A DNA stretch of 29,410 bases from contig QFBU01000010.1 of NCBI GenBank assembly GCA_003265975.1, positions 1 through 29,410 of the forward strand, in the 5' to 3' direction. The notes under the pieces are model-generated. The model searched no databases. It had not been told where the DNA came from and worked only from the letters and a program-made list of their open reading frames with translations. The position numbers were made by a program, and so were the translations under genes. Every line of letters begins with the position of its first letter. Position 1 is the stretch's first letter. Source of the DNA: Candidatus Marinamargulisbacteria bacterium SCGC AAA071-K20 (lineage in GTDB: Bacteria; Margulisbacteria; Marinamargulisbacteria; GCA-2716485; AAA071-K20). Below, piece by piece: positions 1 to 8,351 of this stretch.

Positions 1-225
1 TGTCAGGAAAAGATTATTGAAATCATTAATTTTAAATCTACAAAAACGTTTGGGTTTAAACAGATAAAGCCGTTCAATACTTTTTCTCAAGACAAAGGCC
101 ATAAAAATGAATTAGAGGCATTCTTCAATTCTCTAGAAACTAACCAAGAAAGCCCGATTTCTTTTGAAGAAATTGTACAAAGTACACAGAGCGCTTTTCA
201 AGCACTGAAACACATAACAGACTAA
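1..225 (+). CDS. C-terminal end of a Gfo/Idh/MocA-type (bi-domain) oxidoreductase, cut by window edge
   Basis: The frame is open from base 1 to a TAA at 223-225 and gives 74 residues. The tail has a lysine-rich strand, then GHKNELEAFFNSL and a SPISFEEIVQST helix. In my recollection this pattern (a 'K.GH..EL..F' strand, then 'PI.FEEI..t...F.AL') is the C-terminus of the Gfo/Idh/MocA half of the bi-domain oxidoreductases found in O-antigen clusters beside heparinase II/III-like genes. Such proteins are predicted to oxidise or reduce a sugar or nucleotide-sugar with NAD(P). The next gene starts 5 bases after the stop, so this is the upstream member of the same operon. The N-terminal Rossmann and any zinc-dehydrogenase domain lie outside the window. 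The family call rests on a short tail and on context. Confidence 0.6.
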   Translation, partial: CQEKIIEIINFKSTKTFGFKQIKPFNTFSQDKGHKNELEAFFNSLETNQESPISFEEIVQSTQSAFQALKHITD

Positions 226-230
226 ATAAC

Positions 231-1898
231 ATGCCAAAATATAAACTTAAACTCTATTTTCATACCATTAAATACTTAAAATTGAGTCAACTATTTTCAA
301 GACTAAAAAAAATCATACGGCCCTCTCAGTACAACTCAAAAACGGGGAAGTCATTTCCAGTAAGTACCTCTCAAGTATTTCTACTTTTAAATAAACTAAA
401 AGAAACGGCCCCCGTCAAAACAAAACAGTCTCTCCAAAATAAGACATTTACATTCCTAAACCAACAGCACACTATCAAAAACTGGGACCCTGAAGAGGCT
501 ACAGTCCATTGGAAATATGAACTTCATTATTTCAATTTCTTAACTGACATAACTGAATCTGAACAATTTACATCCATCATTCTAGACTGGATAAATACGT
601 GTGATGATAACAACACATCTGCATTTCACCCCTACCCGCTCTCCCTTAGACTATGTAATTGGGTATGGGCCTATTCACGGTTTGAAAGTAACTGTACCGA
701 CTCATTTAAATCAACCTTTTTAGACTCCTTTTCAAAACAGTTGTATTTTCTTAATAAGAACCTAGAATTCGATGTTTTAGGCAATCATTTACTAGAAAAT
801 TGCAAAGCCTTAATTATAGGAGGCTTATTTCTAAACCAAGAAGACATTTGGAAAAAAGGGGAACGCCTTTTAAAAACAGAACTAAAGGAACAAATTCTTT
901 CTGATGGTGGCCACTACGAAAGAAGCCCGATGTATCATAGTATTGTACTGACATTATTAATTAACTGTTATGAATCACTTAAAGAAATTAAAGACCCGAA
1001 AACGTTAATATGGCTATCCAATCACATAAAAAAGGCGACTCAATTTTTACAAGACATTTCATACAATAACCAACCCCCACTTTTCAATGACTCCAGCGTA
1101 GACGGATGCTTGAAACCTGAGACCTTAATCTATTATTCAAAAGACTTATTCCCTAGACAAAGATGGGCTAAAAAAGAAACAATTTTACACAAAGAGTCTG
1201 GGTACTTTATCAAGAAAAACGACCAGTTTTATTTATGTGCAGATATTGGGAAAATTTCCCCAGACTTTTTATGTGCACACGCACATAACGATATTTTGAG
1301 CTATGTGTTGTCTATAGACAAACTACCCATTATTACAGACTCAGGGATCTTTGATTATGAGTCAGGGAGAAAAATTGAATGGAGGCACTATTTTCGTTCA
1401 ACAACAGCCCACAACACAATTATGATTGATGATATTGAACAAAATGAAATTTGGAGCAGTTTTCGTGTAGGCAAACGTGGCTATCCATTTAATATTAGGT
1501 CTAATGAAAATGGAGTTACTTGTAGCCACAGTTGCTATAAAGACTTGGGAGTCTTCATCTCTAGATCGCTAAGTCATAGAGAAAATAATAGTTTAATAGT
1601 GCAAGACACAATTAGAAATACAGGCAAAAAGAGAACGTTCACAAATAATATCCACTTTGCAGAAGGGTTCACCATTTTAGACGATAAAAAGACAAACAAA
1701 GGAACTGATATTATTATTCAAAATAAAAACAACCACGTACTTTTGTCTATAGACAATAACAACTTTGAAATTGTAAAAACAAAGTCATGGACGTCATTAG
1801 AATTTAATAAAAAGAAGGAAAGACTACATATACAAATTAAAGGAATTGTGTCTGAAGCAATAACAACATGTAACTACAGTATTAAAAAAATTACATGA
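231..1898 (+). CDS. Heparinase II/III-family protein (alginate-lyase-like) of a polysaccharide cluster
   Basis: This 555-residue protein is predicted to be a polysaccharide lyase-fold protein. The N-terminal two thirds is an alpha-helical toroid with HWKYELHYFNFL (about 93-104), NHLLEN (185-190) and the family hallmark HYERSPMYH (228-236). The C-terminal beta-sandwich carries a CAHAHNDILSYVLS stretch (about residue 350), equivalent to the conserved 'GHGHADxLSF' of heparinase II/III. No convincing signal peptide is visible: the N-terminus is basic and lacks a long hydrophobic core. That is odd for a secreted lyase and suggests a role during glycan assembly or turnover inside the cell. The stop overlaps the next start (ATGA), so translation is probably coupled. 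Members of this family near WbuB-type glycosyltransferases are common in O-antigen loci; the substrate here is unknown. Confidence 0.8.
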   Translation: MPKYKLKLYFHTIKYLKLSQLFSRLKKIIRPSQYNSKTGKSFPVSTSQVFLLLNKLKETAPVKTKQSLQNKTFTFLNQQHTIKNWDPEEATVHWKYELHYFNFLTDITESEQFTSIILDWINTCDDNNTSAFHPYPLSLRLCNWVWAYSRFESNCTDSFKSTFLDSFSKQLYFLNKNLEFDVLGNHLLENCKALIIGGLFLNQEDIWKKGERLLKTELKEQILSDGGHYERSPMYHSIVLTLLINCYESLKEIKDPKTLIWLSNHIKKATQFLQDISYNNQPPLFNDSSVDGCLKPETLIYYSKDLFPRQRWAKKETILHKESGYFIKKNDQFYLCADIGKISPDFLCAHAHNDILSYVLSIDKLPIITDSGIFDYESGRKIEWRHYFRSTTAHNTIMIDDIEQNEIWSSFRVGKRGYPFNIRSNENGVTCSHSCYKDLGVFISRSLSHRENNSLIVQDTIRNTGKKRTFTNNIHFAEGFTILDDKKTNKGTDIIIQNKNNHVLLSIDNNNFEIVKTKSWTSLEFNKKKERLHIQIKGIVSEAITTCNYSIKKIT

Positions 1899-2776
1899 CA
1901 AAACCACTTCAAGTACTACTAACTGGTGCCACAGGATTTACTGGGTCGTACGTTTTAAAAGAACTTCTAAATCAACCTAATCTAAAAGTCACGTTATTTG
2001 TGAGAGACCTACAAAAAGCAGACAAATTAGGATACACCAAACTTCCTATAAAGCTGCATAAAGGATGTCTTGAAGACACAGCATCAATCAAACAAGCCTT
2101 ATACCAAAAAGACATCTTAATTAATATTGCATCACTTGGGTTCGGGCATGCGCCAGTACTTATAGATGCTTGCCCAGACACATTAAAAAAGGCCATTTTC
2201 ATAAGCACCACAGGAATATTTACAAAACTTAATCCAGACTCAAAACAAATTCGACTTGACGCAGAAAAGGCCATACAAAACTCGGCTTTAAACTTCACAA
2301 TTATTCGCCCAACCATGATATTCGGTTCAGCAGGAGACAGAAATATGAGTCGTCTTATACAACTCCAAAAAAAGCTGCCATTTTTTCCTGTATTTGGGTC
2401 TGGCAATTTTCTTCAGCAACCCATTTATGTTGAAGACCTTTCTCGATTTATTGTTCAAGCAAGCCTTTCAGAAAAGAGTAATCGCAAAACCTATAACCTT
2501 GCCGGTCTAAAAGCTATCTCATTTAATGACATTATCGACACTATTTCAAAGCAACTAAAAAAGAATGTCTTCAAACTTCATATTCCATACTCGTTGTCAC
2601 TTCTACTAGCCTATATATATGAATGTCTCTTTAAGGCCCCCAAAATAAAAGTAGAACAAATTAAAAGACTAAATGAACACAAAAACTTTAGTATTGAAGC
2701 CGCGAAGAATGACTTTAACTTTACACCTTTAGACTTTGAATCCGCCATTAAAAAAGAAATTGAATCGCTAACATGA
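1895..2776 (+). CDS. Atypical SDR-family NAD-dependent epimerase/dehydratase
   Basis: This 293-residue protein starts with a Rossmann nucleotide-binding motif TGATGFTG (residues about 11-18) and carries STTGIFT, RPTMIFG and a YVEDLSRFI segment typical of extended or atypical SDR proteins. No YxxxK catalytic pair is present at the expected place after STTGIFT (the segment reads LNPDSKQIRLDAEKAI). It is therefore an atypical SDR and its chemistry cannot be assigned. The position between a heparinase-like gene and a WbuB-like glycosyltransferase, with ATGA overlaps at both ends, makes a role in nucleotide-sugar or lipid-linked sugar modification likely. It might form a reductase pair with an epimerase encoded outside the window. 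The fold call is secure; the reaction is not. Confidence 0.75.
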   Translation: MTKPLQVLLTGATGFTGSYVLKELLNQPNLKVTLFVRDLQKADKLGYTKLPIKLHKGCLEDTASIKQALYQKDILINIASLGFGHAPVLIDACPDTLKKAIFISTTGIFTKLNPDSKQIRLDAEKAIQNSALNFTIIRPTMIFGSAGDRNMSRLIQLQKKLPFFPVFGSGNFLQQPIYVEDLSRFIVQASLSEKSNRKTYNLAGLKAISFNDIIDTISKQLKKNVFKLHIPYSLSLLLAYIYECLFKAPKIKVEQIKRLNEHKNFSIEAAKNDFNFTPLDFESAIKKEIESLT

Positions 2777-3996
2777 ATATATTAATTGTAACTCATTACT
2801 ACCCCCCCGAAATTGGAGCGCCACAAGCAAGGCTTTCTGAAATGGCAAAAACGTGGGCAAATGACGGTCATAATATTACGGTACTCACTTGTTTTCCAAA
2901 TCATCCTACAGGTATCATTCCTGATACATACAAAAACAAACATTATTTAGAAGAAACCATTGATGGTATAAAAGTTATTCGAACGTGGGTGTATGCGACT
3001 CCAAATAAAGGGTTCATTAAAAAAATAGCGGGGCACCTTTCATTTATGTTTAGTGCAGTTATACAAGGCCATAAAGCCACAAAGAACCAAGACATCATAA
3101 TTGCCTCAAGCCCTACTTTCTTTTCAATAATTTCGGCATATGTATTGTCTAGGCTATATAAAACCCCCTATATATTTGAAGTGAGAGACCTTTGGCCAGC
3201 AATATTTAAAGAATTAGGTGTACTAAAAAACAAGTTTATTTTAGATACCCTTGAAAGAATTGAACTTTTTTTATACAGAAAAGCCAAATTTGTAGTAAGT
3301 GTCACCGAGTCTTTTACTCAAGATATCGCAAATAGAGGCATTAATAAAAAGAAACTATTTACCGTCACAAACGGTGTTGATTTAGACAGATATTACCCAA
3401 AGAAAAAAGAACAAGCTCTTATTGATGAATTAAGTCTCAACAATAAATTTATTGTTTTATATATTGGAGCGCATGGTATTTCTCAAGGCCTTTCAACTAT
3501 TATAGACACCGCTCAAGAATTAAAAGGACATGCGTCTATTCACTTTTTATTTATTGGAGAAGGCGCAGACAAAGAAAACATCATAGCTAAAGCTAAGTCG
3601 TACAATTTAAATAACATTACATTTCTTCCAGGACAAGACAAAGAAAAAGTAACCTCATTTTATTCTATTATGGACGTTGGCCTAGTTCCTCTAAAAGACA
3701 TTCCATTATTCAAAACATTTATTCCTTCAAAAATGTTCGAAATGATGGGAATGGGAAAACCAATAATAGCTAGTGTAAGTGGAGAAGCAGAGACCATATT
3801 GAAAAAGTCTAAAGGGGCACTCATTGCAGCGCCTGAGAACTACAAGGAAATTGCTGAGCAGGTACTCACTTTATTTCAAGATAAAGAGTTACAAAGTACG
3901 CTGTCTAAAAATGGACTTCAGTATGTTAAAGAGAACTATGACCGTAAAATGCTCGCTAAAAAATATATCGACACAATTAAGTCACTATCACTTTAA
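2773..3996 (+). CDS. WbuB-like glycosyltransferase, family 4
   Basis: This 407-residue GT-B glycosyltransferase transfers a sugar from a nucleotide donor to a growing lipid-linked glycan at the cytoplasmic face of the inner membrane. The N-terminus HYYPPEIGAPQARLSE (8-23) and the EVRDLWP motif (136-142) are hallmarks of the WbuB group, known as L-FucNAc transferases in O-antigen synthesis. The C-terminal half has YIGAHGISQGL, FIGEGADKENI and a donor-site segment SKMFEMMGMGKPIIAS, as in GT4 enzymes. It is the last gene of the plus-strand operon and overlaps its upstream neighbour by 4 bases. Its last 9 bases overlap the end of the convergent WecA-like gene, leaving no room for a terminator. 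Donor specificity (FucNAc or another N-acetyl amino sugar) is inferred from family resemblance only. Confidence 0.82.
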   Translation: MNILIVTHYYPPEIGAPQARLSEMAKTWANDGHNITVLTCFPNHPTGIIPDTYKNKHYLEETIDGIKVIRTWVYATPNKGFIKKIAGHLSFMFSAVIQGHKATKNQDIIIASSPTFFSIISAYVLSRLYKTPYIFEVRDLWPAIFKELGVLKNKFILDTLERIELFLYRKAKFVVSVTESFTQDIANRGINKKKLFTVTNGVDLDRYYPKKKEQALIDELSLNNKFIVLYIGAHGISQGLSTIIDTAQELKGHASIHFLFIGEGADKENIIAKAKSYNLNNITFLPGQDKEKVTSFYSIMDVGLVPLKDIPLFKTFIPSKMFEMMGMGKPIIASVSGEAETILKKSKGALIAAPENYKEIAEQVLTLFQDKELQSTLSKNGLQYVKENYDRKMLAKKYIDTIKSLSL

Positions 3997-4998
3997 TATT
4001 TTTTTAAACCTAAACTGCACCCAAGAAAACTTCGCTACAAAACTTAGAAAAACACTAGCTAAAAACGCCAACTGTAAGAGATTTGAAACCGTTGAGTAGT
4101 TTAAAGCAATTCCACATAAAATAGCCATATGACTAAACTCAAGTAAAATAACTTGTGTATGTGACCAGCCTGTTTGGTGTAATTTTTGATAAAAATGACT
4201 TCTATGGGCCTGCCAAAACTTTTGCCCTCTACATAGTCTACCTGTCATCGTAACACTGGCATCCATCAAGAATACTGAAAAAATAATAATGGGCACTACA
4301 ATGCTAATACCCATAAAAAACTGAGATACATAAATTGAAGAAGCGCCTAATAATAAGCCTAAAAAGGTACTTCCAACATCTCCCATAAAAATACTTGCTT
4401 TAGGTAAATTCCATACTAAGAACCCAGAGACTACAGCCGCTGTAAGCAACATAAGCATCATAAAAGAAGGATCGTTATGGATATATCCAAGCCACGCTAA
4501 ACTCAAAGATCCAATCAGAGAAACCCCACCTGCATAGCCATCAATACCGTCCATAAAATTAAAAATATTAATTGTGGATACTAAGAAAAACACACTTAAA
4601 AACACACTTAAAAAAGAAAGATTAATTTCCCATCCTGGAAATTGAAGTGTGGATAGCTGAATACCTGAAAAAGTAACGCCAAGGGCAGCAAAAATTTGTA
4701 TAAAAAGCCTAAGCCTTGCCTTAATTCCTTTAAGATCATCTAAAAGACCAATTAAACTTATCAGACCAAGCGACATCAAAAAAATGTTCAGTTGAATATT
4801 ATTAAATAAAAAAAAAGGGAAAAAAGTTAGTGTAAATAAAAAAGAAAGAACAAAGCCTATCCCACCCATCAATGCAGTAGGTTCTTTATGAGAACTTCTC
4901 CCATTCGGCACATCAAAAACACGTACTTTAATACAAAGTACTTTAATGAGTCGCACTATCAACAGCGACATTAAAAACGATATGAGTAACATGACCAT
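3988..4998 (-). CDS. WecA/WbpL-type undecaprenyl-phosphate sugar-1-phosphate transferase
   Basis: This 336-residue polytopic membrane protein of the MraY/WecA (PNPT) family transfers an amino-sugar 1-phosphate from a UDP-sugar to undecaprenyl phosphate, the first committed step of O-antigen or capsule repeat synthesis. Visible motifs are NGRSSHKEPTALMGG (32-46), the Mg-binding DD at 87-88, NFMDGIDG (147-154), FMGDVGS (204-210) and the carbohydrate-recognition segment HRSHFYQ (265-271). The HRxHxYQ form and the short length fit the WbpL/WbcO branch. About ten hydrophobic helices are apparent. Two in-frame ATGs lie close together (4998 and 4992); I keep the first but cannot separate them. It pairs functionally with the convergent WbuB-like transferase, as in FucNAc-initiated O-antigens. 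Confidence 0.87.
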   Translation of the reverse strand: MVMLLISFLMSLLIVRLIKVLCIKVRVFDVPNGRSSHKEPTALMGGIGFVLSFLFTLTFFPFFLFNNIQLNIFLMSLGLISLIGLLDDLKGIKARLRLFIQIFAALGVTFSGIQLSTLQFPGWEINLSFLSVFLSVFFLVSTINIFNFMDGIDGYAGGVSLIGSLSLAWLGYIHNDPSFMMLMLLTAAVVSGFLVWNLPKASIFMGDVGSTFLGLLLGASSIYVSQFFMGISIVVPIIIFSVFLMDASVTMTGRLCRGQKFWQAHRSHFYQKLHQTGWSHTQVILLEFSHMAILCGIALNYSTVSNLLQLAFLASVFLSFVAKFSWVQFRFKKILK

Positions 4999-5048
4999 TC
5001 CTAGTAGAATACTACAAATACATCCACTTATACTAATACAGTAATAAA

Positions 5049-5057
5049 TGTTAAAAT
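5049..5057 (+). promoter_or_regulatory. Extended -10 promoter element almost on the wecB start codon
   Basis: TGTTAAAAT is an extended -10 (TG, one base, TAAAAT at 5052-5057). It ends 9 bases before the wecB ATG at 5067, and no Shine-Dalgarno sequence is present. If used, transcription would begin about 2-4 bases before the ATG and give a nearly leaderless mRNA. The -35 region (TTATAC near 5028, 18-base spacing) is weak. Confidence 0.4.
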
Positions 5058-5066
5058 ATCTGTCTT

Positions 5067-6194
5067 ATGAGAAAAAAAATTTGTTTTGTAGCCGCTGCTC
5101 GGCCAAACTTTATGAAGATTGCGCCTATATATAATGAGATCCTTAAATTCCCTAAAGAATTCCAAGCAATCCTAGTACATACAGGTCAGCACTATGATAA
5201 AAACATGAGTGATACTTTTTTTGATCAACTCAACATACCCAAACCCAACATCTCCTTAGGACTAGGCTCAGGCACTCATGCGCAGCAGACCGCACGCACC
5301 ATGATTGCTTTTGAAACAGTACTTAACGAAAAAAAACCTGATCTAGTTGTTGTTGTAGGCGACGTAAACGCGACCCTAGCATGTTCCATTACCGCAAAAA
5401 AACTACACATTCCGGTTGCTCATATAGAGTCGGGCCTTAGAAGTTTTGACCAAATGATGCCAGAAGAAATTAATAGACTTGTAACTGACAAAATTTCAGA
5501 TTTTTTATATACGCCTTCCGAAGACGCAGACCAGCAGTTATTAAAGGAAGGGACCCCAAAAGAGAATATTATATTTGTTGGAAACGTTATGATAGACACT
5601 TTAAAAACATTCAAACCTAAAGCCGCTGCTACTAAATATTTCAAGAAATTAGGCTTAACAAAACAGCAGTATATTACGCTTACATTACATCGACCTAGCA
5701 ACGTTGATGACAAAGTTGTCTTTAAAGACATTCTAACCGCTTTAAAAGAAATCTCAGGTCATTTCACTATTATTTGTCCTATTCATCCTAGAACAAAAAA
5801 GCAAATTAAAGAATTTAAATTAGACGCTTATGTAAATATGGATGGAATTAAAAAGAACAAAATAAATTTAATTGAACCTATTGGCTATTTTGAAATGATG
5901 AATTTGGTTATGAACTCAAGACTTGTTTTAACCGACAGCGGTGGACTTCAAGAAGAAACAACTGTTTTAAAAGTACCTTGTATAACCCTTCGAGAAAACA
6001 CCGAGAGACCTATTACTATCACTCAGGGAAGTAATCACCTTGTTGGAACTTCAAGCAAAAAGATTTGTGATACCTTTTACAAAGTATCAAGAAAACCTCA
6101 ATCTGAAAGTCAAATTCCTAAATATTGGGATGGAAATACAGCTAAGCGAATTGTAAAAGATTTAATCAAGCAATCTAAGGCTGGTCGATTCTAA
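5067..6194 (+). CDS. wecB: UDP-N-acetylglucosamine 2-epimerase (non-hydrolysing)
   Basis: This 375-residue cytoplasmic GT-B-fold enzyme interconverts UDP-GlcNAc and UDP-ManNAc, or acts on related UDP-N-acetyl amino sugars in FucNAc pathways. Family motifs run in order: ARPNFMKIAP (11-20), HTGQHYD (38-44), VGDVNATL (97-104), HIESGLRS (119-126) containing a conserved acidic residue, PEEINR (132-137), LHRPSNVD (207-214) and a UDP-binding LTDSGGLQEE segment near residue 290. Length matches the family (370-380). It lies between the divergent WecA-like gene and gmd. With WbuB- and WecA-like partners nearby, a WbjD-type role in UDP-FucNAc synthesis is as plausible as ManNAc supply; the other FucNAc enzymes are not in the window. 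No ribosome-binding site is apparent at the start. Confidence 0.9.
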   Translation: MRKKICFVAAARPNFMKIAPIYNEILKFPKEFQAILVHTGQHYDKNMSDTFFDQLNIPKPNISLGLGSGTHAQQTARTMIAFETVLNEKKPDLVVVVGDVNATLACSITAKKLHIPVAHIESGLRSFDQMMPEEINRLVTDKISDFLYTPSEDADQQLLKEGTPKENIIFVGNVMIDTLKTFKPKAAATKYFKKLGLTKQQYITLTLHRPSNVDDKVVFKDILTALKEISGHFTIICPIHPRTKKQIKEFKLDAYVNMDGIKKNKINLIEPIGYFEMMNLVMNSRLVLTDSGGLQEETTVLKVPCITLRENTERPITITQGSNHLVGTSSKKICDTFYKVSRKPQSESQIPKYWDGNTAKRIVKDLIKQSKAGRF

Positions 6195-6245
6195 AAATGA
6201 CCGATAGTCTTTCAATGCAATTTTAGTGATTTCTCAAAATTATTA

Positions 6246-6254
6246 TGTTATTAT
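6246..6254 (+). promoter_or_regulatory. Extended -10 element upstream of gmd
   Basis: TGTTATTAT (TG, one base, TATTAT at 6249-6254) is an extended -10 sequence about 62 bases before the gmd ATG. No recognisable -35 lies at the proper distance, which extended -10 promoters tolerate. A small inverted repeat ACCCT-cat-AGGGT follows in the leader. Confidence 0.35.
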
Positions 6255-6316
6255 TTCTTCACTAGTTTCACCCTCATAGGGTATCCAAACGTGGTTCAAT
6301 CAAGGAGAATTATATT

Positions 6317-7324
6317 ATGAAAAAAGCACTCATCACAGGAATCTCAGGACAAGATGGTTCTTATCTCGCTGAATTACTACTCCAAAAAGGATATAAGGTA
6401 TACGGAATGGCAAGACATGTCGCACTTGATAGTACAGACATACGTTTTTCACGTATTAACCACATACTCGACGATATAGAAATGGTATACGGTAGCCTCG
6501 AAAGTTATCCGTCTGTCTATACTACAATTAACAAAATAAAACCTGACGAAATTTATCACCTTGGAGCACAAAGCTTTGTGTCTTACAGTTTTGACGATGA
6601 ATTTTCTACAATGAATAGCAATATTAATGGTACTCATTATTTACTTTCTGCAATGCGTGACATTGTACCTGAAGCTCATTTCTACTTTGCCGCTTCAAGT
6701 GAAATGTTTGGAAAAGTACATGAAATGCCTCAAACAGAAGAAACAAAATTCCATCCTCGATCTATTTACGGAATTTCAAAAGTAGCAGGATACGATATGA
6801 CCAAACTTTATCGTGAAGCGTATGACATGAACACGTGTAATGGTATTTTATACAATCATGAGTCTCCCCGAAGAGGACAACAATTTGTGACTCGAAAAAT
6901 TACAAATGGGGTCGCTAAAATTAAACACGGATTAACCAAAGTCCTAGAACTTGGAAACCTAGACGCCAAACGAGACTGGGGCCACGCTAAAGACTATGTT
7001 GAGGCTATGTGGTTAATGAATTCTAAAGACATCGCCGATGATTTTGTTATTTGTACAGGTGAAACACATTCTGTGCGAAAATTTTGTGAAATAGCATTTT
7101 CAATGGCAGGTCTTAATTATGAAGACCATGTAAAAGTTAATCCTAAATTTTACCGTCCAGCAGAAGTAGATATTCTATTAGGAGATTGTTCTAAAGCTAA
7201 AAAAGAATTAGGCTGGAACCCAAAAACTTCATTTAAAGCACTTGTAGAAGAAATGGTAGCCACTGATCTTAAAGAAGTTGAAAGAAACATACTTAATTTA
7301 AAAGCAATGCATAACGTTACTTAG
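6317..7324 (+). CDS. gmd: GDP-mannose 4,6-dehydratase
   Basis: This 335-residue extended SDR converts GDP-D-mannose to GDP-4-keto-6-deoxy-mannose, the branch point to GDP-rhamnose, GDP-fucose and GDP-perosamine. The glycine motif TGISGQDGSYLAE (7-19) is diagnostic. The catalytic serine/acid pair sits in AASSEMFG (about 125-132) and the tyrosine/lysine pair in YGISK (Y151, K155). NHESPRRG and RDWGHAKDYVEAMW are conserved Gmd segments. AAGGAG at 6302-6307 lies 9 bases before the ATG, a strong ribosome-binding site. The partner reductase, epimerase or aminotransferase that would finish the sugar is not adjacent, so the final product is unknown. Its 3' end overlaps the convergent glycosyltransferase by 8 bases. 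Confidence 0.92.
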   Translation: MKKALITGISGQDGSYLAELLLQKGYKVYGMARHVALDSTDIRFSRINHILDDIEMVYGSLESYPSVYTTINKIKPDEIYHLGAQSFVSYSFDDEFSTMNSNINGTHYLLSAMRDIVPEAHFYFAASSEMFGKVHEMPQTEETKFHPRSIYGISKVAGYDMTKLYREAYDMNTCNGILYNHESPRRGQQFVTRKITNGVAKIKHGLTKVLELGNLDAKRDWGHAKDYVEAMWLMNSKDIADDFVICTGETHSVRKFCEIAFSMAGLNYEDHVKVNPKFYRPAEVDILLGDCSKAKKELGWNPKTSFKALVEEMVATDLKEVERNILNLKAMHNVT

Positions 7325-8348
7325 TTACAAACTGAAACACTTTTTTCTGAATAGCTGAGTTATTCCAAACATATGTTTTAGCACGTTCAAGGGCTAAGCT
7401 AGACCTTTGAAAATAGTCTGACTTGTCTTGACTAAGCGCTAATATTTTGGCCGAAATTTCGTTTGGACAGTCTAGCCCAAAAAGAAAACCATACGTCCCG
7501 TCTTGAACAATATCTCTATGAGGTGGGATGTCTGATAAGATAATAGGCAGTCCAAAACTCATGGCTTCAATATTTACCATACCAAACCCCTCATAACTAC
7601 TAAGAAATACAAAAAGATCGGCTTCTTTGTACAAACTCTCAAGTTTATGTTCAGAAACTTTACCTAAAAAATCTACTTGCTCACTTAACTTATTTTCAGC
7701 GGCATAGTCACAACATTTTTGGGAATACGGCTCATCATAGTCTGTGGGTCCGCAAACAGTAAGGTGGAATTGGGGAGGTAATCGCTTTACTATGCTTAAC
7801 ATATACATTAAGTTTTTCCGTTCAATAACACTACCAATATATAAAAGGTTAAACTTAGGTTTCTGTTCCAATATTTTTGGCTTTGCGTCCATCACTCCTG
7901 TATATTTCAAGGTTGGATTAATTAAAACATGAGACATTTGTGGTTTTTCAATTTGATCAAAAGCGAACTGACTACTCACCAATATCCGTTTTGAAAATAA
8001 CAAAAGAAATTTAAATACTAGAGTCGATAAAGCAGCCCGTTGTGGCATGTGATGATGAATAGGAACCACTTTTACACCAAAAATAACACAATACACATAG
8101 GTTGGAACCATTAAAAACAGTGAGGCACTGTCGACTAACAAAACGTTCAAATACTCTTTTTTAGCCTGCTTTCGTACATAAACGGCTATCTGAAACATAC
8201 ACTTCACTTTTAAGCCAAAGGTTTCCATTTTTCTAATATAAAAAATAGAGTCCGCACCTAAAACATCAAATAATTTCTGACAGTAAGCAGTGCCGCCTGT
8301 CATCCATTGTTCCAAACAAGGCATCACTGCAATATAGTTGACCTTCAT
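7317..8348 (-). CDS. Glycosyltransferase family 4
   Basis: This 343-residue GT-B glycosyltransferase is cytoplasmic or peripheral at the membrane. The C-terminal half shows the nucleotide-sugar-binding fold: LLYIGSVIERKNL, then LFVFLSSYEGFGMVNIEAMS with the E-x7-E pair (EGFGMVNIE), followed by GLPIILSD. The N-terminal half is hydrophobic in places (LNVLLVDSASLFLMVPTYVYC), which may be a membrane-contacting surface. It starts 3 bases after the ugd stop codon on the same strand, so the two genes are one transcript. The natural inference is a transferase using UDP-GlcA or a derivative, but the sequence does not prove the donor. The start has no strong Shine-Dalgarno sequence, consistent with coupled translation from ugd. 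Confidence 0.85.
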   Translation of the reverse strand: MKVNYIAVMPCLEQWMTGGTAYCQKLFDVLGADSIFYIRKMETFGLKVKCMFQIAVYVRKQAKKEYLNVLLVDSASLFLMVPTYVYCVIFGVKVVPIHHHMPQRAALSTLVFKFLLLFSKRILVSSQFAFDQIEKPQMSHVLINPTLKYTGVMDAKPKILEQKPKFNLLYIGSVIERKNLMYMLSIVKRLPPQFHLTVCGPTDYDEPYSQKCCDYAAENKLSEQVDFLGKVSEHKLESLYKEADLFVFLSSYEGFGMVNIEAMSFGLPIILSDIPPHRDIVQDGTYGFLFGLDCPNEISAKILALSQDKSDYFQRSSLALERAKTYVWNNSAIQKKVFQFVTK

Positions 8349-8351
8349 TTT

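Noticed and set aside
6270..6285. ACCCT-cat-AGGGT inverted repeat before gmd as attenuator or operator
   Set aside because: A five-pair stem with a three-base loop and no U tract or alternative pairing is too weak to support a regulatory claim.
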